From an uncultured Treponema sp. (lineage in GTDB: Bacteria > Spirochaetota > Spirochaetia > Treponematales > Treponemataceae): DNA of 64,000 nucleotides. The position numbers and the translations under genes are program-made. Of the stretch, positions 33,693 through 41,557 are shown one piece after another; the stretch's first letter is position 1; every line of letters starts with the position of its first letter. The stretch is taken from positions 82,630 through 146,629 of the forward strand of contig CALAEZ010000009.1 of assembly GCA_937891125.1 (NCBI GenBank), read 5' to 3'. Under the pieces are notes generated by a model. The model saw only the letters and a list, made by a program, of their open reading frames with translations. It was not told the origin of the DNA and did no database searches.

Positions 33693-34689
33693 CTGCATCC
33701 TCCCTGGCCATCTTGGCCTGTACGGTTTTGAACAGTGCGTACGGCGTTGGCCCGCCACTGCGGACAACCTTGATTCCAGCCTTGTCCAACACCTCTACTT
33801 CCGGATTGTCCTGAACAAATTCTTCCCAAGCATCATTGAGCAGCGCTTTGATATACTCGCCTGCGCTGCTGTCATCATCGGCCTTGCCTAGCTTGGAAAA
33901 CACGCTCCACATGCGGCTCTCCGTAAGGTACTCAAGGAATACCTTATTCATGTCGCGTGCGTACTGCTGAGCCTCTGTAAGCGGCGTGCGCACCTTGCGC
34001 GCGCTTGTTTCGAGAAACGCTTCGTTCTTGTTCTTGAACGCGTACACGTGTCCGCCGTCAAATGCCGGAATATCGGCAGGCCATATCACAACCCCTTCCA
34101 TGGTGTCGTCGCACAGACGAGATTTTTGGTCGTTGGGGAAAGCGCATGCCTCCTCGAAAGAAAGCCCACCTGCCAAGTGTGCAAGCTGCGGAACGAGCAT
34201 CTTCTCATACCCAATGGTGCGCATGTGCTCAGCAAACTGCTTATATGGCAACCAAACCTTTTCGCCTGGGTAATAGTACAGCATCGCGTAAAAGCGGAAC
34301 CTGCTTTTGCGGCCGTATTTCAGGCGGTTCATGATGTTCTGACCAAAAAATTCCCCGTACAGAGATATCTGCACAGGAAAACTTCCGTACCCGTCGCAGG
34401 CATCTTCCTCAATATGCAGCCCTCCGACAGACTTTATCGCTCGAACCAGTCCGGCTACGTCAGCCCAGCTGTCGTGAACGTCGTAAAACTGAGCGTCTGG
34501 AGCGAGCAGTCCGTTTCTGCTGCCAAATTGAAAGCCGTCCCGCGTGATGTTCAGGCTTATGTTTGTGCCGTCGATCTTTTCCGTCGCAATCCACTTGGTG
34601 GAGAGCTTTGCCGCAGCTGCAAAATCCGCTGTTTTTGCGGAAATTGCAGTCTGCAAATTTTCCATTTTCGGGAATTTAGTGAATTCCAT
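33679..34689 (-). CDS. RNA ligase (Rnl2-like nucleotidyltransferase)
   Basis: 336 residues. The adenylation motif EKIDGTN gives nucleophile Lys38; QFGSRNGLL matches motif Ia; EGVVIWP is motif IV and YAFKNKN motif V, all in the expected order. Seals 3'-OH/5'-phosphate breaks in RNA, typically after host anticodon nuclease attack on tRNA. GGGAGG before ATG 34689. No polynucleotide kinase gene is visible in the window. Coupled to the small gene at 34835 by a TAATG overlap. Confidence 0.85.
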   Translation of the reverse strand: MEFTKFPKMENLQTAISAKTADFAAAAKLSTKWIATEKIDGTNISLNITRDGFQFGSRNGLLAPDAQFYDVHDSWADVAGLVRAIKSVGGLHIEEDACDGYGSFPVQISLYGEFFGQNIMNRLKYGRKSRFRFYAMLYYYPGEKVWLPYKQFAEHMRTIGYEKMLVPQLAHLAGGLSFEEACAFPNDQKSRLCDDTMEGVVIWPADIPAFDGGHVYAFKNKNEAFLETSARKVRTPLTEAQQYARDMNKVFLEYLTESRMWSVFSKLGKADDDSSAGEYIKALLNDAWEEFVQDNPEVEVLDKAGIKVVRSGGPTPYALFKTVQAKMAREDADEAL

Positions 34690-34835
34690 TATTCCTCCCA
34701 GGCATATGCTGCCCTGTTATTGTGCTTTGCTTTTCGTCTGTATGCCTTTTTGCTGATCATGGGCCTTGACGGCCTGCACGCAGGCCTGCGAGCCTTGCCC
34801 ATGCGCAGGCGGATGATAAACGCAATTTTAGCCAC
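34689..34835 (-). CDS. Small very basic protein, 48 residues
   Basis: Begins at GTG 34835 with AGGAGG upstream and stops in a TAATG overlap with the RNA ligase start. More than a third of the residues are Lys or Arg (SKKAYRRKAKHNNR), indicating nucleic-acid binding. It could deliver RNA to the ligase, an idea from position only. Confidence 0.5.
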   Translation of the reverse strand: MAKIAFIIRLRMGKARRPACRPSRPMISKKAYRRKAKHNNRAAYAWEE

Positions 34836-34844
34836 CGCTTCCTC

Positions 34845-35843
34845 CTAGAAACTGAACTCCACAAAATCCGGTTCGCAGCTTTCAAAAGTATCGAAGCCAG
34901 GATCTTCTTGCTTAGTCCCCATAAACAGTGTTCCAAGCGTATCTTGCACCTCATCAGGATTCATCCTGCTGCCTATTTCAGACAAAAACCCAGGAATATC
35001 GTCCATGTGCGGCAAAGCACGGTCATACGCCCCTATAATCGCATCTCCATATCCTTTTGGAAGCTGCTGCGGGTCTATGAGCGTACGGTTGCGCATGTAA
35101 TTGTCGTACAGTCCAGCCTGCTGCAGCGCCTCGTACAGTCCGCAGTCTGTGGCATCCGCTATGAGCTTTGCCGCTGCCGCAACGCCAAACCCGGGCTTTC
35201 TCGGTCCGGAAAAGTCCGTAGGCGTCCTTATGTTGTACACGTTGTCCTTGCCTGCCTGCCCAGTCAAAATAGCGTACATCTTGTACTCTGCGGGCGTTTC
35301 GTACCTGAAATCCTTGCCGTTTACCTTGCAGTCGTAAGGAAACGACGCCCATGCTCCGCGCATCGGATTGTACAAGCGCGCATGCTCTCCGCACAGCATC
35401 AGGTAGTCAGCGTCCGAGCTGTAGATGTAGCAGCTTGTGCTGCTGCCAGCATGTTTATTTACCAGTGCGTAAATGATGTCATCAGCCTCGCACTTATCAA
35501 CGCGCAGCACGGCCCACGGAAGGTGCCTTGCAATGCGCTCGGCAAATTCGTCAAACTGCCTGAACACCTCATCCCAGTCTACGCTATCGTCCCTGCGCCT
35601 TTTGCGGTCTGCCTTGTACGGCTGGAATATATCTCGGCGCCAATATCCTGCCTTGCTGTCGAGAGCTACCACGACTTGTGTGCAGTCCGCAGCGTTGGAC
35701 GCGGCAACGTCCAATACAAAGTCGTACATTTCTTCAAATGCGCGCGCCTGCCATCCCGGCAATCCAGCCTTTGACGCAACGCATCGATGCGCAAGGTTGC
35801 TGTAATCAAACAATACAATGTTGCTTACTGTGTGACTTTCCAC
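34845..35843 (-). CDS. 5'-3' exonuclease (FEN/T5-type)
   Basis: 332 residues from GTG 35843, chosen because GAGGAGA lies eight bases upstream. FDYSNLAHR at the N-terminus supplies the first catalytic Asp; VVALDSKAGYWRRDIFQPYKADRK is the helical-arch region; KCEADDIIYAL and YSSDADYLMLC supply metal ligands; GPRKPGFGVAAAAKLI resembles the H3TH. Removes RNA primers and flaps at the fork, replacing the domain that the phage polymerase lacks. Confidence 0.88.
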   Translation of the reverse strand: MESHTVSNIVLFDYSNLAHRCVASKAGLPGWQARAFEEMYDFVLDVAASNAADCTQVVVALDSKAGYWRRDIFQPYKADRKRRRDDSVDWDEVFRQFDEFAERIARHLPWAVLRVDKCEADDIIYALVNKHAGSSTSCYIYSSDADYLMLCGEHARLYNPMRGAWASFPYDCKVNGKDFRYETPAEYKMYAILTGQAGKDNVYNIRTPTDFSGPRKPGFGVAAAAKLIADATDCGLYEALQQAGLYDNYMRNRTLIDPQQLPKGYGDAIIGAYDRALPHMDDIPGFLSEIGSRMNPDEVQDTLGTLFMGTKQEDPGFDTFESCEPDFVEFSF

Positions 35844-35942
35844 TGATGGTCTCCTCTGTTTTGCATGCAAATCTGACTCCTGCCGCAACTGCCAATCTTA
35901 TCACCCCTATATTGCAGACGCAGCCGCAAAAGTTTATGCTTA

Positions 35943-35976
35943 AATGAGAAAACCCAGCAGTTTTTACGCTGCTGGG
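35943..35976 (-). terminator. Intrinsic terminator
   Basis: Stem CCCAGCAGC/GCTGCTGGG followed by TTTTCTC on the minus strand, after the 118-residue gene. Confidence 0.65.
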
Positions 35977-36008
35977 CTGTATCGCCAACCACGCTGCCTG
36001 CACCCTCG

Positions 36009-36365
36009 TCAGTACCCGATGTCTATGCGCTTTATCAGTCGCGGGTAGATGTGCTCCGGTGTGTATTCACCTTTTTTCTCGAAATCTCCGTCCTCGCCGA
36101 GCTCCCAAAACAAGTACTGTTGTGACTCAAGGCCATCCAGGAACTCATTAATAAAAGCTACCTCGCTATAGCTTGGGTACCATTTTACATCTTCCCAGAA
36201 AAAGTATGCCTCTCCATTCTTTGCTACATCGTCAAGTCCGCCATAGCCTGGGTTTTCAACCATGTAAAGGCGGTCCTTATCCTCTTTAGCTTCTTCGCAT
36301 AGCTTGCGCAGCTTCTCCGCAGCGTCCTTATCCAAACAAACAAGAACGTCAGACCTGTAACCCAT
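36009..36365 (-). CDS. Conserved phage hypothetical, MGYRSDV-type, 118 residues
   Basis: The opening MGYRSDV and the aromatic acidic middle (YFFWEDVKWYPSYSEVAFINEFL) match a small protein family seen in many unrelated phages; its function is unknown to me. Acidic overall. AGGAGG lies upstream, slightly far (12 bases) from ATG 36365. Follows the muramidase gene by 17 bases, so they are probably cotranscribed. Confidence 0.7.
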   Translation of the reverse strand: MGYRSDVLVCLDKDAAEKLRKLCEEAKEDKDRLYMVENPGYGGLDDVAKNGEAYFFWEDVKWYPSYSEVAFINEFLDGLESQQYLFWELGEDGDFEKKGEYTPEHIYPRLIKRIDIGY

Positions 36366-36382
36366 GGCATAAAACCTCCTAG

Positions 36383-36976
36383 CTACATGTACGCCACAAA
36401 GTACGAATCCGGCAGCGGATTGTACCCGTTTTCCATTACTATAATAGCCTTCATAAGTTCCGCCGCATGCTCAAGTATGTTCACCCTGTCATGCGGCCCG
36501 ATGCCGATTGCCTTGCCCAGATGCGCTGCATAGCGCATGGCGTCGCCTTCGCAATACCTGCTGGCCAGCTTGTACAGCGTGTCCACGCCATGCTTGCGCT
36601 GGTACTTGCACAGCGTCTTGTAGCCTGCTCGCAGGCCGTGCTCCCACGTGGCAAACTTGGCAAGGCCGATGCTGTCCTTGCCAACCTGCCCAAGCCACGG
36701 GTCATTGCTGCCCATGGCAACGATGTTCATGGGATTTTTGTTGCGCAGTCCGCGCGTCAGCTTTTTGACGCACACAGCATTTCTCTGGTCAGCATCATGC
36801 AGCAGATACGCCAGGTGATCGCGCAGTTCCGCGTTTTCTTCAATGGCAGCGTCAAGCTGCAGCCTCGCCAAATCTTCCGGCTGTTCGCCAGCCTCTTTCT
36901 GCACGCACGAATTGAGCATCATCGTGCTCAGCAGAAAAAGGATGAGCGCCAGCGCTGCGGATTGTAAAATTCGCAT
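36383..36976 (-). CDS. Muramidase-like lipoprotein
   Basis: 197 residues with a hydrophobic signal peptide ending in a lipobox-like MLNSC (Cys24). After a charged linker, residues 74-185 begin RGLRNKNPMNI, resembling the 'structural protein P5'/virion muramidase-type domain. The acidic GDAMRYAAHLGKAIGI segment follows. Likely acts in the periplasm on peptidoglycan during lysis or entry. The lipid anchor is unusual for an endolysin and points to a Gram-negative host envelope. AAAGGAG before ATG 36976. Confidence 0.68.
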   Translation of the reverse strand: MRILQSAALALILFLLSTMMLNSCVQKEAGEQPEDLARLQLDAAIEENAELRDHLAYLLHDADQRNAVCVKKLTRGLRNKNPMNIVAMGSNDPWLGQVGKDSIGLAKFATWEHGLRAGYKTLCKYQRKHGVDTLYKLASRYCEGDAMRYAAHLGKAIGIGPHDRVNILEHAAELMKAIIVMENGYNPLPDSYFVAYM

Positions 36977-37039
36977 AAAAAAATCTCCTTTATTTACACC
37001 GCAAAATGCAGCAATACTGCATTTGCCAGTGAAAATAAG

Positions 37040-38245
37040 CTACCTAAGTATTATGAGCTTGTTTTTAGCCCTTGTTATGCCTGTGTACAGCCATCGCCTG
37101 TATTCATCAGGCTTTTCACGCTGCAAATACCCAGCGTCATCGCACAGCATGACATTGTCCCATTCCGAGCCCTGCGACTTGTGCACGGACATGCAGTACG
37201 CATAGTCCATGGACAGTGGCCTGCGCTGCCCTGCGGTAGCCATCTGCCGTGATATGTCCATCGGCAATTCAATGTCTTGCAAATTCAGGCTGCGGGTGCT
37301 GCTGTTATTGTACGTTCCGCTCCACCCAAGATATTTATAGGCGCGCTCATCAAACTCAATCACATACAAGTCTTCCATGCCTTCGTGCTCAAAGGCTTCC
37401 GTAACATGGAAGGTCTGCCCGTTGAACATCCTTGCCTGCTTGTCGTTGCTCAGGCACACAACGCGCTCGCCTGGCTCCGGAAGGTCGCCTTCGTATCCCA
37501 GCAAGCTGCGCGCACGCATGTTTATGCTTACGCGCGTCATGTTTGTAAAGCATAAGGCCATGCAGTCATCCGCGCCAACCCTGCGCAGGAACTTATCGAA
37601 TATCATTTCTCCTGCGCTGCTCTTCTTGGCAAGCACAAGCACATTTTCACCAAGCTTTGTGCCTGGTGCTGGAAGCGGATTGCCATTTCTTATATCCGTT
37701 GCGAGCGACAATATTGGATTGTCCAGCGCCTGCCGCTGAACTTCCGTGAGCACCAGCCCAGTTTCCTGCAATGGAACAAACAAATCTTCACCTACTGGCG
37801 GGAGCTGCCCTGAATCACCTATGAATACGACGGGCTTGCCAAAGGACATGACATCTTTGAACAGCTCCTTGTTTACCATGGATGCTTCGTCAACAACGAC
37901 AACGTCGCAGTCAAGGCTCTTTTGCTTTGTCCAGCGCAGCTGCTTTCCGTCTTTTTCTGGCGGCTCATACAAAAGGCTGTGCAGCGTGCTTGACGTGCAG
38001 TTTTTGCCAAAGGCGTGCGCCGCCATGAGCTTTTGCCTGAGCACTTCTGCCGCCTTGCCTGTTGGCGCCGTAAACGCTATGGAAGCGTTTGGCCTGCGCT
38101 TGAGCAGCTCGCCTGCCGTAAAGCCCATCACCGTTGTCTTTCCTGTTCCTGCATAGCCTGCAACGGCAATATAATCCCTGGTGGGGGACATCATGTACGA
38201 GTATATTGCACGCGCGGCCTTTTTCTGTTCATTTGTCAGGTGCAT
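37040..38245 (-). CDS. RecD/Pif1-like SF1 helicase
   Basis: 401 residues from ATG 38245 (GGAGGG upstream); the open frame above it is a shadow of thyX. Walker A AGYAGTGKTTV (about residue 30), Walker B VVVDEASMV, motif III VFIGDSGQLPP, and the C-terminal YAYCMSVHKSQGSEWD (motif V) and YTGITRAKNKLIIL (motif VI) match the Dda/RecD2/Pif1 class, 5'-3' helicases. Likely removes bound proteins or starts recombination at the fork. Start overlaps the ThyX stop. Confidence 0.9.
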   Translation of the reverse strand: MHLTNEQKKAARAIYSYMMSPTRDYIAVAGYAGTGKTTVMGFTAGELLKRRPNASIAFTAPTGKAAEVLRQKLMAAHAFGKNCTSSTLHSLLYEPPEKDGKQLRWTKQKSLDCDVVVVDEASMVNKELFKDVMSFGKPVVFIGDSGQLPPVGEDLFVPLQETGLVLTEVQRQALDNPILSLATDIRNGNPLPAPGTKLGENVLVLAKKSSAGEMIFDKFLRRVGADDCMALCFTNMTRVSINMRARSLLGYEGDLPEPGERVVCLSNDKQARMFNGQTFHVTEAFEHEGMEDLYVIEFDERAYKYLGWSGTYNNSSTRSLNLQDIELPMDISRQMATAGQRRPLSMDYAYCMSVHKSQGSEWDNVMLCDDAGYLQREKPDEYRRWLYTGITRAKNKLIILR

Positions 38246-38939
38246 CAAAGCCCTCCTTGTGCATGCGCGCAATCTCTGCAAGCGGAGGCCTTTTGCCGCA
38301 GCCATTATCTTCCGGACAGTAGCCAAGCAAGGCACATCGCGCTCCCGTGTGCAAAAAAACAGAAGGTAGGGCCTCGGCACATGCATTGTACATGGCCTGC
38401 GCCACAGAGCGTATTTCCCACTGCGCCCTCGCACACATGCGCAGCGGGAAAAAGTTTTCATACAGCTCACGCGCGTTCATGGTTATGATAACCGACGTGC
38501 ACATGGCCTGCGGAAGCACGTAGCGGGCATCTTCCTTGGGTATGCCTGCGGCCACGAGCATTTTATATGCCTCCATGGCGTCTGCCACGATTTTTTTGTA
38601 AGCCTCCAGGCTTTTTCCGTCCCCCAAAACCTTTGGTGGAATAACATACGCGCCCTGCGCGTCAGCATAGCGCTGGCTCTGCTGCGCATAGCTTGCCATG
38701 CGGTGCCGAACAAGCTGGTGTGAACACGCACGGGAAATTCCGCTTACATGAAATGTAAACGACGCGTGCTCTAATATGGACGTATGCCCAGACTTAATCA
38801 CCTTTTCGACAAGCCGTTCCATGCTTTTTACGTCAGACTCGTGCGGCATCGCCCCGTCCGCGCTATAGCATCGCCTGGCAGCGCAGTATATTTTACGCAG
38901 ACGGTCCTCATCACAGTCGAGCGTATTGACAATCACCAT
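38229..38939 (-). CDS. thyX: Flavin-dependent thymidylate synthase
   Basis: 236 residues from ATG 38939 (AAGGAGG). Makes dTMP from dUMP with FAD, NADPH and methylenetetrahydrofolate. The signature RHRMASYAQQSQRY matches RHRxxSxNxxSxRY with Tyr-Ala in place of x-Asn. The N-terminal helical part (SMERLVEKVIKSGHTSILEHASFTF) contains the conserved SxxEH-like segment. Works with dCMP deaminase and thymidylate kinase. Overlaps the helicase gene by 17 bases. Confidence 0.92.
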   Translation of the reverse strand: MVIVNTLDCDEDRLRKIYCAARRCYSADGAMPHESDVKSMERLVEKVIKSGHTSILEHASFTFHVSGISRACSHQLVRHRMASYAQQSQRYADAQGAYVIPPKVLGDGKSLEAYKKIVADAMEAYKMLVAAGIPKEDARYVLPQAMCTSVIITMNARELYENFFPLRMCARAQWEIRSVAQAMYNACAEALPSVFLHTGARCALLGYCPEDNGCGKRPPLAEIARMHKEGFDAPDK

Positions 38940-38996
38940 ACGAGCAACCTCCTTGCAACGGCATATTGTTGCGGTTTGCCGCAAAGTTTAGCGAGT

Positions 38997-39029
38997 AAAA
39001 AAAAATTTGGCCCGGGAGTTACCCGGGCC
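38997..39029 (-). terminator. Intrinsic terminator of a tiny transcription unit
   Basis: Eight-bp stem GGCCCGGG/CCCGGGCC followed by AAATTTTTTTTT on the minus strand, between the 18-codon ORF and thyX. Confidence 0.8.
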
Positions 39030-39055
39030 TCTTTTGCCAGAAATGATACGCCTGC

Positions 39056-39112
39056 TTATTTAAGCAGGTCTAGTATCATCTTGATTTCTGGCGTGAACTT
39101 GCCATAGATCAT
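39056..39112 (-). CDS. 18-codon ORF in a tiny transcript
   Basis: MIYGKFTPEIKMILDLLK, with GGAGG six bases before ATG 39112. It has its own promoter motif (39134) and strong terminator (39009-39029), giving an RNA of about 120 bases. A long imperfect hairpin (39036-39092) covers the C-terminal codons and the stop. It may be a micropeptide, or the ORF may be incidental to a small structured RNA. Confidence 0.4.
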   Translation of the reverse strand: MIYGKFTPEIKMILDLLK

Positions 39113-39133
39113 GCGCACCTCCTAGTATATATT

Positions 39134-39142
39134 CTTATACCA
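39134..39142 (-). promoter_or_regulatory. Putative phage promoter TGGTATAAG
   Basis: Exact match (TTGGTATAAGAATAT, the same 15 bases as near 980 and 3867), 22 bases upstream of the 18-codon ORF. Confidence 0.6.
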
Positions 39143-39146
39143 AGGA

Positions 39147-39512
39147 TCAGCGCTTTTTCGCGCGTTTTTGCTCAGGCTCGCTCGCGGCAGCCTCCTTTGG
39201 CTTGACAACCAGCCTTACCTGCTTGACGAGCACCTTGCTGATTACAAGAACCTCGTCCACATCCTCGAGCATTTCCAGATCAGGATCATCTGGATCAAAC
39301 GATGCCGGCGCTTCAATGAGCGTACCTTTCTTGCGGAAAATATACATGGTCACTCTCCTTTCTTTAAACGATGCCTGGCGCACAACCCTGTCCGACGCCA
39401 TGATTTCTGACAACTCAGCCTTGCCTACGCGCTTGCACGGAAACCTCGGGCATGCCACGCAGCGCGTTATTGGATACTGCTTTTTATTCTCCGGGCAGCG
39501 TATGAACGTCAT
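39147..39512 (-). CDS. Cys-rich hypothetical protein, 121 residues
   Basis: Start at 39512 (MTFIRCPENKK) preferred for its GGGAG site; a frame-compatible start at 39539 lacks one. The N-terminus CPENKKQYPITRCVACPRFPC holds four Cys, probably binding zinc; the C-terminus is acidic then very basic (EPEQKRAKKR). A second strong site (AAGGAG) before an internal ATG near 39348 could give a shorter form (MYIFRKKGTL). Function unknown. Confidence 0.6.
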   Translation of the reverse strand: MTFIRCPENKKQYPITRCVACPRFPCKRVGKAELSEIMASDRVVRQASFKERRVTMYIFRKKGTLIEAPASFDPDDPDLEMLEDVDEVLVISKVLVKQVRLVVKPKEAAASEPEQKRAKKR

Positions 39513-39549
39513 CTTTAAGCTCCCGGAGTACTTTGGCATGCATCGGCAT
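39484..39549 (-). CDS. 21-codon leader ORF overlapping the Cys-rich gene
   Basis: MPMHAKVLRELKDDVHTLPGE, with AGGAGG seven bases before ATG 39549, the best ribosome-binding site in the unit. It overlaps the next gene out of frame, and its stop lies past that gene's start. It may regulate translation of the Cys-rich protein; alternatively that site serves the longer frame at 39539. Confidence 0.35.
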   Translation of the reverse strand: MPMHAKVLRELKDDVHTLPGE

Positions 39550-39570
39550 AAGCACCTCCTATGTTTATGC

Positions 39571-39579
39571 CTTATAACA
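39571..39579 (-). promoter_or_regulatory. Putative phage promoter TGTTATAAG
   Basis: Exact match (GCTGTTATAAG), 22 bases upstream of the 21-codon leader ORF and just after the nrdG stop. Confidence 0.6.
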
Positions 39580-39581
39580 GC

Positions 39582-40091
39582 CTATTTGCCCAATTCATAA
39601 CGCACGACGCCGCCGGTGCGCAAGCTCTTCTGCACATCTATGAGCCACTGGTTTGATGATCCGCGCCACGGAAGGTCAAGCGTGCGCAGTTCCTGGTCGT
39701 ACGGGCCATCCACAAGCACATCGATATAGGGCATGATCGGATTGTTTTTTACCTGATCCCAGGTAAAGCCGGTGTAGCACCAAACGCTGAGCCCAAGGCC
39801 GCCAATGCTGCCTGCAAGGCGCATGAATGGAGCCCACTGGTACAGCGGGTCTCCACCAGTGAACGTCACTCCAGAAATAAGCGGGCCGGCCTTGAGAATC
39901 CTGTTGAACACGTCGTCAATATGCCATATCTTGCCACCGTCAAAGCTGTGCGTATCAGGGTTTTGACAGCCTTTGCAGTTGTGCCCGCATCCCTGCGCGA
40001 ATATGGCAACGCGCACTCCAGGGCCGTCTACGACGCTGTCGTCCACGATTCCTGCAAGGCGCACCAACTCCGTAGCATCTTTTGCTGACAT
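39582..40091 (-). CDS. nrdG: Anaerobic ribonucleotide reductase activating protein
   Basis: 169 residues, radical-SAM enzyme. CGHNCKGC gives the CxxxCxxC that binds the 4Fe-4S cluster; TFTGGDPLYQ is the SAM-binding GGE-like motif and VLVDGPYDQ a later conserved stretch. It generates the glycyl radical on NrdD, here presumably on the separate 52-residue tail protein (41208-41366). AGGAGG before ATG 40091. Confidence 0.92.
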   Translation of the reverse strand: MSAKDATELVRLAGIVDDSVVDGPGVRVAIFAQGCGHNCKGCQNPDTHSFDGGKIWHIDDVFNRILKAGPLISGVTFTGGDPLYQWAPFMRLAGSIGGLGLSVWCYTGFTWDQVKNNPIMPYIDVLVDGPYDQELRTLDLPWRGSSNQWLIDVQKSLRTGGVVRYELGK

Positions 40092-40193
40092 GATTTCCTC
40101 CTCTTATTATGCTGCGGCCCCGGGAGTGCCGGGGCCTTGCTGCTGCTTAGCTAGTGTTATTGTTAAGCGTTTTTATTAAGCCGATGCCACGCA

Positions 40194-41009
40194 TCACAGG
40201 AACATCTCTGGATTGCGGGCCTGCCAGTACTCACGGCATGTTATTGCAGATACGCTGCACCCGTTGCAGTCCTTTCCTGAATCAAGAGCCTCCTTCACTT
40301 TTTTCGCACCCACTCCCATATGTGCAGCCGCGTCACTGAAGCGACTGAAATATTGCTTGCCGTCTGGCGATGTTACAGCCATGAATACCGGGACGTACTT
40401 GCCATACTCGCATTCTTTGCGGGACAGTGTTCTAGGAGTCGTTACGCACGGGGTGCTTTTCCAGAGCAGTCCGTAGCAATGCTTGACTCCCTCGCGTTTT
40501 ATGGCTGTCTCCTGGAGCGTAAGCTTTGGGATGTTCAGCATGCGGGCTGCTTCCTTGAGGCTTGTAAACGTGCGGAACGGAGTCCCGTCAAAAAAATACG
40601 CAGTTACGCGCGTGCTGCCCTGCGTGCGCGCAATCCTGAGCTTTTTCAACGTGCGCGGATTGTTTGCATTTTGCTCGCTCGTTACCCACAACAAGTTGTC
40701 CCAGCTGTTATTGATGCGGTTTGTGTCTTTATGATCTACGACAAGCCCTTTTGCATACCCATCGCAATACGCCATGGCCACAAGCCTGTGCAGTTGGATG
40801 GAGTGGCTCTTTCCCTTGCGCTCCCAATGATATGTCTTGTACCCCTGCGATGACGTGGATACTCTGCCAACAGGCTTGTCAGTCTTGATATACTTGAGGT
40901 CGCCTTTGCGATTGACTGCCACATACCCGCGCTTAACCTTGCTGCCCATCCTTGGAAGCTTTGAAATATCCGTCCATTCCCGGGTGTTTTGCGAACCAAG
41001 CTTGATCAT
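40194..41009 (-). CDS. HNH homing endonuclease
   Basis: 271 residues. Centre: HRLVAMAYCDGY...VDHKDTNRINNSWDNLLWVT, the HNH core of phage free-standing homing enzymes (as in NUMOD4/HNH_3 proteins). C-terminal half repeats a helix-turn-helix NUMOD1-like segment (FDGTPFRTFTSLKEAARMLNIP and FSRFSDAAAHMGVGAKKVKEAL) that binds DNA. Located between nrdG and the glycyl-radical tail gene, the usual target region for such invaders, and next to rearranged sequence. AAGGAG before ATG 41009. Confidence 0.88.
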   Translation of the reverse strand: MIKLGSQNTREWTDISKLPRMGSKVKRGYVAVNRKGDLKYIKTDKPVGRVSTSSQGYKTYHWERKGKSHSIQLHRLVAMAYCDGYAKGLVVDHKDTNRINNSWDNLLWVTSEQNANNPRTLKKLRIARTQGSTRVTAYFFDGTPFRTFTSLKEAARMLNIPKLTLQETAIKREGVKHCYGLLWKSTPCVTTPRTLSRKECEYGKYVPVFMAVTSPDGKQYFSRFSDAAAHMGVGAKKVKEALDSGKDCNGCSVSAITCREYWQARNPEMFL

Positions 41010-41168
41010 ACATCTCTCCTTGTTGAAGACTTAATTCTTAATATAATATTGTCCCGATTTTTGGAAAACTTTAACGAATTAATGCAATAAATTGCATATT
41101 TTATAGCAAAAATTTATGCAGAGAGAAAAGTGCTTTAAATATTAAACACTTGCATTTGTTAACCCGAT
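41010..41168. other. AT-rich spacer before the homing endonuclease
   Basis: No gene. Distinctly AT-rich compared with the surroundings, with TATATTAA on the minus strand upstream of the HNH gene that could serve as a host-type -10 box. Probably came in with the homing endonuclease. Confidence 0.4.
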
Positions 41169-41201
41169 TAAAAAAATTAGGCCCCGCAGCGACGCGGGGC
41201 C
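41169..41201 (-). terminator. Intrinsic terminator
   Basis: Stem GGCCCCGC/GCGGGGCC followed by TAATTTTTTT on the minus strand, six bases after the stop of the glycyl-radical tail gene. Confidence 0.75.
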
Positions 41202-41207
41202 TTTGCA

Positions 41208-41366
41208 TTACTTTTTGGCGCAGAGATCCGCGTGCTTGACGCGGTCGCGCTCCTCGGCGCGCTTGCCGTCATTAAAGCGGTCCAGCGTACCAACTAAATA
41301 GCCAGTTATGCGTCTTATGCGCTCAAAGAATACTCCCTTGCCAATTGTCTTGCCATCATTGTCCAT
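41208..41366 (-). CDS. Separate glycyl-radical domain of class III ribonucleotide reductase
   Basis: 52 residues from ATG 41366 (AAGGA nine bases upstream). RRITGYLVGTLDRFN...DRVKH matches, nearly residue for residue, the C-terminal tail of NrdD (E. coli RRVCGYLGSPDARPFN...RRVKH), in which the Gly of GY carries the radical; here Gly22. The large NrdD of this phage (44787-48140) ends just before that tail. So the radical-bearing tail is probably supplied in trans by this protein. The first 15 residues are extra and may dock it to NrdD. Confidence 0.75.
   Translation of the reverse strand: MDNDGKTIGKGVFFERIRRITGYLVGTLDRFNDGKRAEERDRVKHADLCAKK
41299..41366. repeat. 68-bp direct repeat, copy 1 (functional tail gene)
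   Basis: First 22 codons of the glycyl-radical tail gene. Repeated at 42502-42569 with one mismatch, which changes the radical Gly codon. Confidence 0.85.
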
Positions 41367-41395
41367 TGGACTGTCCTTGGTTGAGGTACATACTA

Positions 41396-41557
41396 TTAAA
41401 TATTGCTTTCCGCGCATGGCTCACCATCAAGATCGAACTCATGCCCCATCGCGCATTCACCGTAGCCAATTTCAACGCACGGCCTGCCAACAGAGAGGCA
41501 ATACCAGACGTTGTCTTCGCCCTCTGTCATATAGGTGCAGTTCATGCAGTCTTTCAT
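41396..41557 (-). CDS. Cys-rich small protein, 53 residues
   Basis: MKDCMNCTYMTEGED..., with six Cys (CMNC, YC, PC, C, C) suggesting one zinc site. GGAGGCGAAGGC precedes ATG 41557. Resembles small zinc-binding proteins common in phages. Lies in the same operon as the glycyl-radical tail gene. Function unknown. Confidence 0.6.
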   Translation of the reverse strand: MKDCMNCTYMTEGEDNVWYCLSVGRPCVEIGYGECAMGHEFDLDGEPCAESNI

